Source: Alphaproteobacteria bacterium
Lineage (GTDB): Bacteria > Pseudomonadota > Alphaproteobacteria > JAJFFI01
Length of the DNA: 49,030 nt
Direction of reading: 5' to 3'
NCBI GenBank assembly: GCA_030066595.1
Contig: JASJBI010000028.1
Coordinates: forward strand, 1-49,030
A program made the translations under genes and the position numbers. The notes beneath the pieces are model-generated. The model had not been told where the DNA came from and made no database searches. It saw only the letters and a list, made by a program, of their open reading frames with translations. Of the stretch, positions 43,667 through 49,030 are shown piece by piece; position 1 is the stretch's first letter; the number at the start of each line of letters is the position of its first letter.

Positions 43667-44629
43667 CTATCCTGTCGCCGCCTCGGGCGCGGGCTTGCGC
43701 CGGCGGCCCAGGCGCATCAGCACCAACAGATTGCCCAGCAGGACCAGCCCGACCCCGGCCAGGGCGTCGCCGGTCCAAACGAAGTCCTCGAAAGCGGTCG
43801 ACAGCCCCAGGGCCACGATCGGGAACACCACCGTGGCATAGGCGCCGCGGTCGGCGCCGATGCGGCCGATCAGCGTGAGATAACACCAAAAGGCGATCGC
43901 CGAGGCGAACACCGCAAGAAACAGCAGTGAACCGACATAGGCGACCGACGGGTCGAAGGTGAAGCTGCGCCCGGTGGCGAGCGCCCAGAGCGTCATCATC
44001 ACGGCGCCATAGGCCATGCTGAAGGTATTGGTTTCGATCACCGGCATGCCGGCATTCTGGTTGCGCAGCGACACCAGATTGCCGAGCGAAGCGCTGGCGG
44101 TGGCCAAGAGGCTGATCCCGATGCCGGCGAGCGCCTGGCTTTGCAGATCGAAGGCGGCGAGCTCGGGCCGGAACACCAGGCCGATCCCGCCGATACCGAT
44201 CAGCGCGCCGAGCACGACGCGCGGGCGCACCGGCGTCCGGAACAGCAAGGCGCCGAAGACGATGTTGAAGATGATGATGGTGGAAAAGATCGTCGCGATT
44301 AGCCCGGTGGTGAGCATCGGCGTCGCGATATAGAACAAGAGATAGTTGAGCCCGAACAGGAAGAACCCCTGCAGCGCCATGAATCCGTGCTGCGACAGGG
44401 AAAAACGGGAGAGTGACCGGCCCGAGGCAAGGCAGAAGACGACCAGCACGACGGCCGCGATGGCGAAGCGATAGGCCACCGATACGTCGACGGGCACCAC
44501 GCCAATCTGGAACTTGATGGCGAGCCAGCTCGACCCCCAGATCAGCACCGTCATGAGATAAAAGAAGGCGTTGGCCAACGCGCGTTTCCCCGCCGCCGGA
44601 CACGCAAAGCCGGCAGGGAGCATCCCCAC
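43667..44629 (-). CDS. DMT/EamA family transporter
   Basis: A 320-residue membrane protein with about ten hydrophobic segments and two EamA repeats (first IWGSSWLAIKF at about residue 30; second SLGNLVSLRNQN at about 188, with FWCYLTLIGRIGADRGAYATVVFPIVAL). Such proteins export or import small metabolites. The substrate is unknown. The start is uncertain: the listed GTG, an ATG two codons later and a TTG before ANAFFYLM are all possible; the last is closest to the first membrane helix. Confidence 0.88.
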   Translation of the reverse strand: MGMLPAGFACPAAGKRALANAFFYLMTVLIWGSSWLAIKFQIGVVPVDVSVAYRFAIAAVVLVVFCLASGRSLSRFSLSQHGFMALQGFFLFGLNYLLFYIATPMLTTGLIATIFSTIIIFNIVFGALLFRTPVRPRVVLGALIGIGGIGLVFRPELAAFDLQSQALAGIGISLLATASASLGNLVSLRNQNAGMPVIETNTFSMAYGAVMMTLWALATGRSFTFDPSVAYVGSLLFLAVFASAIAFWCYLTLIGRIGADRGAYATVVFPIVALGLSTAFEDFVWTGDALAGVGLVLLGNLLVLMRLGRRRKPAPEAATG

Positions 44630-44661
44630 CGGCCGCGCGTCGGCATATTAGGATGTCGGCG

Positions 44662-44925
44662 TCAGGCGCGCCAGAAAGGCTTTGCCGTCTCCCGGTAGGC
44701 GTCCGCCTTGGACATCCCCATGTCGCGGAGCAAGCGCTCGTCCAGCCGGCCGAGACGAGCCCGCTCATCCATTCGCTTCTGCCACAGCAGCACGCGCTCG
44801 ACCAGGGCCAGGGGCGCGCGACGCAGCGCCGTGAGCACGCCCTTCAGGCTCAGACCGGCGGGAGCGCGGTTCGCCAGCTCAGGCCCGGTGTATCCATAAG
44901 CGTTCTTGATCGCAACTGTGCCCAT
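44662..44925 (-). CDS. DUF1127 domain protein
   Basis: An 87-residue protein whose C-terminal part LGRLDERLLRDMGMSKADA, ending KPFWRA, is the DUF1127 (YjiS-like) motif. The N-terminal 35 residues are not conserved. It starts at ATG 44925, with ggagg at 6 bases; an in-frame reading continues upstream antisense to the LysR gene but is spurious. Small DUF1127 proteins influence RNA turnover or stress responses in Rhodobacter and phosphate or carbon metabolism in Agrobacterium. It is divergent from a GcvA-like regulator with a large dyad between them. Confidence 0.88.
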   Translation of the reverse strand: MGTVAIKNAYGYTGPELANRAPAGLSLKGVLTALRRAPLALVERVLLWQKRMDERARLGRLDERLLRDMGMSKADAYRETAKPFWRA

Positions 44926-44990
44926 CTGATCCTCCATCGGCATTGGCATGGTCCCGTTTGAACCCCAATTATGACCATTAAACTGGGTCG

Positions 44991-45052
44991 GTTTCGGCTT
45001 GCGGACAAACGATAGTTTCTCATATTTTGTATGAGAAAATTCTATCCGAAAC
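44991..45052. promoter_or_regulatory. Nested dyad between DUF1127 and lysR genes
   Basis: TTTCTCATA at 45016-45024 and its complement TATGAGAAA at 45030-45038 flank five bases, with a T-N11-A core fitting a LysR box. Around it are GATAG (45011-45015) with CTATC (45042-45046) and GTTTCGG (44991-44997) with CCGAAAC (45046-45052). The position between divergent genes points to a LysR operator. Confidence 0.6.
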
Positions 45053-45087
45053 TTGTGCTCGAATTGCCGGTCCCGAACGGAGTTGCC

Positions 45088-45996
45088 ATGGCCCGCCGAC
45101 TTCCCTCCTTGAACGCCCTGCGCGCCTTCGAGGCCGCCGCCCGGCACCTGTCGTTCACCAAGGCGGCCGACGAGCTGAACGTCACCCAGGCCGCCATCAG
45201 TCATCAGGTCAAGGGGCTCGAGGACTGGCTCGGGGTGAAGCTGTTCCGCCGTCTCAACCGGGCGCTCCGGCTGACCGAGGAGGGGCAGGACTACGTCCCC
45301 GCGATCAGCGATGCGCTGGACGGGCTGGATGCGGCCACCCGCAAGCTGCTGCGCGGGGATGCCGCGCGCACGCTCACCGTCACAACGATGGACTCGTTCG
45401 CGGCGGACTGGCTGGTGCCGCGGCTCAAACGGTTTCGCGTCCAGCATCCCGAAATCGAGGTGCGGGTCACGACCTCCGACCGGCTGGTCGATTTCTCCCG
45501 CGAGGACGTGGACATGGCCATCCGCTACGGGCGCGGGCGGTACCCGGGCATGCAGGTCGACCGGCTGATGAAAGAGGACATCTTTCCGGTCTGCAGCCCG
45601 GAGCTGTTGCAGGGACCGCACCCTCTGCGCACGCCCGCGGATCTCCAGTACCACACGCTGCTACACGACGACATGACCGTGAATTGGGAGGCTTGGCTCA
45701 AGTTTGCCGGCATTGAGGGTGTGGACGCCTCCCGGGGTCCTTTCTTCCAGCACTCCTATCTGGTGCGCGACGCGGCGCTGTTGGGAGAGGGCGTGGCACT
45801 GGGCCGGGGCGCTCTGGTCGCCGACGCGCTGGCGGACGGGCGCCTGGTCAGGCCGTTCGACATCAGCCTTCCGGCGGAGTACGCCTATTACGTGGTCTGT
45901 CCGGAGACGGCGGCGGAGACGCCCAAGAACAAGGCCTTCCGGGAATGGCTGCTGGCCGAGGCGGCGGAGACCATGTCGAAACCGCTGGCCGGTTGA
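45088..45996 (+). CDS. LysR-family regulator, GcvA-like
   Basis: A 302-residue LysR regulator. The helix-turn-helix is LNALRAFEAAARHLSFTKAADELNVTQAAISHQVKGLEDWLG at residues 8-50, as in GcvA; the effector domain has the phrase VDMAIRYGRGRYPGM. ATG 45088 follows cggag by six bases; an upstream ATG at 45031 lies inside the operator dyad and is rejected. It probably controls itself and the DUF1127 gene. It is convergent with the aminotransferase gene. Confidence 0.92.
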   Translation: MARRLPSLNALRAFEAAARHLSFTKAADELNVTQAAISHQVKGLEDWLGVKLFRRLNRALRLTEEGQDYVPAISDALDGLDAATRKLLRGDAARTLTVTTMDSFAADWLVPRLKRFRVQHPEIEVRVTTSDRLVDFSREDVDMAIRYGRGRYPGMQVDRLMKEDIFPVCSPELLQGPHPLRTPADLQYHTLLHDDMTVNWEAWLKFAGIEGVDASRGPFFQHSYLVRDAALLGEGVALGRGALVADALADGRLVRPFDISLPAEYAYYVVCPETAAETPKNKAFREWLLAEAAETMSKPLAG

Positions 45997-46015
45997 CGTC
46001 CCAGTCCGCTCGGCC

Positions 46016-47209
46016 TCAGCCGAGCGCTTCTTCCAATCGGTCGAGGGCGGCGGACAGCGTCTCCGGGGCGCTGGCAAAGCAGAGCCGCAGAAAGCCTTCG
46101 CCGCCGCCCGCGAAGGCGGCTCCGGGGGCGAGGCCGACCCCGCCCCGGTCGATCAGCTGCTTGGCAAAGGCCACGCTGTCGGTCATGCCTTCGACGCCGA
46201 AGAAGGCGTAGAAGGCCGCTTCGGGCCGGGCGATGCGCACGCGGGCGTTTCCCGCCAGCCGCTGGTGCACCAGGTCCCGGCCCTGGCGGTAGTAGTCCCG
46301 TGCCCAGGCGACGAACTCCTCGCCCCCTTGCAACGCTGCGACGCCGGCGCGCTGCACGAAGACCGGCGCGCAGGACCAGTTGAATTCGATGATCTTGCCG
46401 AACTCCTGGCTCAGGCGCGGCGGTCCGACCAGCCAGCCCAGCCGCCACCCGGTCATGCACCAGGACTTGGAGAAGCTGTTGATGGCGATGACCGCATCGT
46501 CGGGCTCGGCGATCTGCAGGAAGGTGGGGGCGTGCGGCCGGTCGTAGACGATCCGGTCATAGACCTCGTCGGCGATGACCCACAGGCCGCGGGCGCGGCA
46601 GAAATCGAGCACCGCGCGCTGTTCCTCGACGGTCATCATCCAGCCGGTCGGATTGTTCGGCGAGTTGACGAAGATCGCGCGGGTGCGATCGTCTACCAGC
46701 GCGAACATCCGGTCGAGATCCAGCTGCCAGCGGTCGTCCTCGAGCGCCACGTTCGCGAACCGGGTCTCGCCGCCCATGATGTTGACGGCGTCGCGGCAGT
46801 TGGGCCAGACCGGTCCGGCGATCACTACGTTGTCGCCGGGATCGATCAGCGTCTCCATGATCAGCATGATGGCCGACATGCCGGAGGACGTGACGCTGAC
46901 GCGCTGTTCGGCGATGGCGACGCCGTACAGCTCGGTCAGGTATTTCGCCAGCGCTGCCCGCAGGGGCGGGATGCCCAGGTTCTGCGAATAGAAGGTCTCG
47001 CCCTCCTCCAGGCTCGCCTTGGCCGCATCGCGGATGAACCCCGGCGTCGCCAGGTCGGATTCCCCGAACCACAGCGGCGTGATCTCCGCGCCGTCGTGGC
47101 GCAGCCCCATGCCGTAGTTTGCGACGTCGCGGATCAGCGAGGACGGAATGTCGTGGACCTGGCGTCTCACGGGCGGCTCTTGCAGCGCGGACCGCGCGTT
47201 GTCGGGCAT
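46016..47209 (-). CDS. Class I/II pyridoxal-phosphate aminotransferase
   Basis: A 397-residue fold-type I aminotransferase. PLP Lys is in NSFSKSWCMTGWRLGW at about residue 243; NSPNNPTGW, ADEVYDRIVYD and the final RLCFASAPETL with the carboxylate-binding Arg are typical of the aspartate/aromatic group. The substrate is unknown. The RidA gene just upstream on the same strand could protect it or related enzymes from imine/enamine damage. The start is ATG 47209, with gggga upstream. Confidence 0.88.
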   Translation of the reverse strand: MPDNARSALQEPPVRRQVHDIPSSLIRDVANYGMGLRHDGAEITPLWFGESDLATPGFIRDAAKASLEEGETFYSQNLGIPPLRAALAKYLTELYGVAIAEQRVSVTSSGMSAIMLIMETLIDPGDNVVIAGPVWPNCRDAVNIMGGETRFANVALEDDRWQLDLDRMFALVDDRTRAIFVNSPNNPTGWMMTVEEQRAVLDFCRARGLWVIADEVYDRIVYDRPHAPTFLQIAEPDDAVIAINSFSKSWCMTGWRLGWLVGPPRLSQEFGKIIEFNWSCAPVFVQRAGVAALQGGEEFVAWARDYYRQGRDLVHQRLAGNARVRIARPEAAFYAFFGVEGMTDSVAFAKQLIDRGGVGLAPGAAFAGGGEGFLRLCFASAPETLSAALDRLEEALG

Positions 47210-47316
47210 GGTTCCGGTCTCCCCGGCAGAAGGCCTACTGTTCCTTTGGGCTTAGCCCCTTCGGCCGGCCGGGGCAAGCCCGGGCGTGATCACCCGTTCG
47301 TGCCGGGACAGCAGGC

Positions 47317-47706
47317 CTACGGAGCCTTCGCGGCCACCGCCTCGATCTCAATCCGCCAGTCGGGATGGGCGAGCCCGGCGACCACCAGCAATGTGGACGC
47401 GGGCTCGGCCCCGCCTAGCATCCGGTCGCGCACCCCCCGGAAGACCGCGACGTCCTCGGCATGGGTGATGAACCCGTTGACCCGAACAAGGTCCTGGGGG
47501 CCCATGCCGGCGGACTCGAGCACGGCAAGAACGTTGCGCCAGGTTTGTTCGTGCTGGGCCTCCGGACCCTCGGCCAGCGTACCGTCGGGCGTCACGCCCA
47601 CCTGTCCCGAGACATAGAGCCAGCGGGCATCGGGCGGCGCCTCGACGCCGTGGCTGTAGGCGCTGAACGGAGCCCGGATCGTGTCGGGAATGTGGCGTGT
47701 GAGCAT
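47317..47706 (-). CDS. RidA (YjgF/YER057c/UK114) family protein
   Basis: A 129-residue RidA-fold protein that hydrolyses reactive enamines or imines released by PLP enzymes. It shows YSHGVEAPPDARWLYVSGQVG, HEQTWRNVLAVLESAGM and DWRIEIEAVAAK, where the Arg that binds the imino acid carboxylate is present. ATG 47706 follows ggagg by six bases; an in-frame start at 47745 is not supported. The two next genes on this strand are an aminotransferase downstream and maoC upstream. Confidence 0.88.
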   Translation of the reverse strand: MLTRHIPDTIRAPFSAYSHGVEAPPDARWLYVSGQVGVTPDGTLAEGPEAQHEQTWRNVLAVLESAGMGPQDLVRVNGFITHAEDVAVFRGVRDRMLGGAEPASTLLVVAGLAHPDWRIEIEAVAAKAP

Positions 47707-47797
47707 CGTCGTCCTCCGAATCCTCTGGAGAGACGACACTGCCACAGATCGGCGGGTGGCGACACCGGCCTGCCGGTCCGTCGATCCGGGTTGGCGG

Positions 47798-48253
47798 TCA
47801 GCCTTGGCCGGGTCGCCGCGCCAGGATCTCGATCACCGTGTAGGACATGACCACGTCGTCGTCCTGGTTGCGCACCTGGAAGTCCAGGGTCACATAGCCG
47901 CGATCGTCGCGCGATTGGGAGTCCCGCCGGTCGATCACCTCGGCGAAGGCGTGGATGGTGTCGCCAGGACGCACGGGTTTGAGCCAGCGGAGCTTGTCCA
48001 GGCCCGGCGACCCCATGGCCCCACCCTTGAGAATGCCGGCCTGGGCGAACATACGGAAGCTCAGCGCGGCGACGTGCCAGCCGCTCGCGATCAGGCCGCC
48101 GAAATGGCTCTGCTCCGCCGCCCGCTTGTCCACGTGAAACTGTTGCGGATCGTACCGCAGAGCGAAATCGATGATGTCGCTTTCGGTGAGCGTCACCGCC
48201 TCGGACCGATAGCTCTGCCCGATTTCGAAATCCTCGTAGAACCGGTCGTTCAT
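47798..48253 (-). CDS. MaoC-like dehydratase (hotdog fold)
   Basis: A 151-residue hotdog protein with the MaoC motif: DPQQFHVDKRAAEQSHFGGLIASGWHVA at about residues 35-62, containing the catalytic Asp and His of (R)-specific enoyl-CoA hydratases, and VRPGDTIHAFAEV. It hydrates enoyl-CoA esters or related thioesters; substrate unknown. Start ATG 48253 overlaps the stop of the upstream universal-stress-like gene by 4 bp (ATGA). It is followed by ridA 91 bp downstream. Confidence 0.88.
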   Translation of the reverse strand: MNDRFYEDFEIGQSYRSEAVTLTESDIIDFALRYDPQQFHVDKRAAEQSHFGGLIASGWHVAALSFRMFAQAGILKGGAMGSPGLDKLRWLKPVRPGDTIHAFAEVIDRRDSQSRDDRGYVTLDFQVRNQDDDVVMSYTVIEILARRPGQG

Positions 48254-49030
48254 TGCCGCACCATCAACACCGCGCCCGCCAGCCGTTCCAGTGCTGCGAT
48301 CGCGCTTTCTTCCGTCATCAGCGGGCTGGCCGCGGCGATCACGGTCGTCCCGCCGGCCTCGTGGCCGCGGCTTTCCTGAACCTGCGCGACCAACCGGTCC
48401 ATGCCGGCTGCGATGGCCTGGCGCACATCCGCCTTGATCCCGCGCTCGGCAAGCCATTGTGTGGCGCGCTCGCCAAGCGGCGCGGTCTCCGCCGCCGTTC
48501 GCGCCGTCGCCAGCACGATCAGCGGCTGCTCCTGCGCCGCGGCCAGCTGGGCCGCGAGCCGAAGCACCCGGTCCGCCTGTTCGCCCGCGTCGTAGATCGC
48601 GACCACGGGACCGGCCAGCTCCGGCGCCCGTCCCGGCAGGAGCATGACAGGTCCCGGGCAGCGCACGGCCGCCGCGTGCACCGACCAGCGACCCCGTACG
48701 CGGCGGGCCGCGCCGCCGTCGCCGCCGGCCACGATCACCAGATCGCAGCCGCGGGCGGCCGCCGGCACCTCCACTTCTGCGCGCCCGCGCACGACACGAA
48801 AACGCCAAGGCACCTGACGTCGTGCCGCTTCGGTGGCGAGCGTCCGGCGCAACTGGTTGGCCAGGAGCCTAAGCTCCCGCTCCGCGCCGGCCGTGTCGAA
48901 AGTCTCTGCCGCCGCGGACAACAGGTTGATACGGCGGACGAAGGGCAGCTCGGCGCTGCGCAGCAGATTCTCGTCCTCCAGGAACACGGCGTCGATCTCG
49001 GCCCGCAGCCGCGCGGCCAGCGAAGCGGCC
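48250..49030 (-). CDS. Universal-stress-like protein, 5' end outside the window
   Basis: At least 259 residues, the frame running to the window edge. It resembles two USP/Rossmann domains in tandem: the first with LFLEDENLLRSAELP-type text (here VFLEDENLLR) and RGCDLVIVAGGDGG, the second with AIYDAGEQADRVLRLAAQLAA, then GGTTVIAAASP. No Walker motif is seen, so ATP binding is uncertain. Function unknown; stress-linked roles are inferred from fold. Its stop overlaps maoC. Confidence 0.6.
   Translation of the reverse strand, partial: AASLAARLRAEIDAVFLEDENLLRSAELPFVRRINLLSAAAETFDTAGAERELRLLANQLRRTLATEAARRQVPWRFRVVRGRAEVEVPAAARGCDLVIVAGGDGGAARRVRGRWSVHAAAVRCPGPVMLLPGRAPELAGPVVAIYDAGEQADRVLRLAAQLAAAQEQPLIVLATARTAAETAPLGERATQWLAERGIKADVRQAIAAGMDRLVAQVQESRGHEAGGTTVIAAASPLMTEESAIAALERLAGAVLMVRQ

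Noticed and set aside
45704..47617. A 637-codon open frame on the plus strand
   Set aside because: It is antisense to the aminotransferase and ridA genes and overlaps the lysR 3' end; Arg-rich nonsense translation.
1..49030. tRNA genes, CRISPR arrays, insertion sequences or prophage
   Set aside because: Reading both strands I saw no T-loop/acceptor pattern of a tRNA, no regularly spaced repeats, and no transposase, integrase or phage protein.

Overview
The window reads as a chromosomal segment of a high-GC alphaproteobacterium. The evidence is the gene content and order: a tsaB-rimI-mucR-fur-olsBA-miaB-phoH-ybeY-corC-lnt-xre-metK-trmB-rimP-nusA-ylxR-infB-rbfA-truB-rpsO-pnp series, an Irr regulator with a textbook Irr operator, a MucR/Ros regulator, ornithine-lipid genes and a FabA/FabB/FabI set. 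The mix suggests a Rhodospirillales-like or rhizobial-type lineage; I cannot name the species. No rRNA, tRNA, CRISPR array, integrase, transposase or prophage gene was found.

Layout. 1-557 is the 3' end of a ComM/YifB ATPase gene. 558-3610 is a loose region: an EEP-family phosphodiesterase, a decayed DCC-family gene, a secreted beta-helix protein with a ten-aspartate tail, an AT-rich stretch with a consensus DnaA box, a fold-back element of possible RNA nature and a methyltransferase remnant. 3611-8304 holds a Mut7-C RNase-like protein, a CitE-like lyase with an adenylate cyclase, Nfu, a RutE-like nitroreductase and a D-Ala-D-Ala dipeptidase.

8377-30924 is the conserved core for translation, RNA metabolism and the envelope. 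TsaB, RimI, MiaB, TrmB, RimP, YbeY, RbfA, TruB and PNPase modify tRNA or mature and turn over RNA and ribosomes; NusA and IF-2 run transcription and initiation; OlsB/OlsA, Lnt and CorC serve the envelope; MetK supplies SAM. Many junctions are 4-bp ATGA overlaps. The metK, rimP and pnp genes each have a structured 5' region that could carry regulation.

30999-34681 holds a glycerophosphodiester phosphodiesterase and fabA-fabB-fabI for unsaturated fatty acid synthesis. 34804-38066 is an iron/oxidative-stress unit: irr, a perfect 27-bp Irr palindrome overlapping the next promoter, a rubredoxin-less rubrerythrin, a CCG-domain Fe-S protein and a DUF3501 protein. This module is the best candidate for an incompletely described system. 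38071-49030 holds repair and RNA-modification genes (tag, rlmN, a TrmH-family gene), an IalB-like secreted protein, a ReAV-type asparaginase, a quinone oxidoreductase, DinB, a DMT transporter, a DUF1127 protein divergent from a GcvA-like LysR regulator across a large dyad, and a minus-strand run of USP-like, MaoC, RidA and aminotransferase genes.
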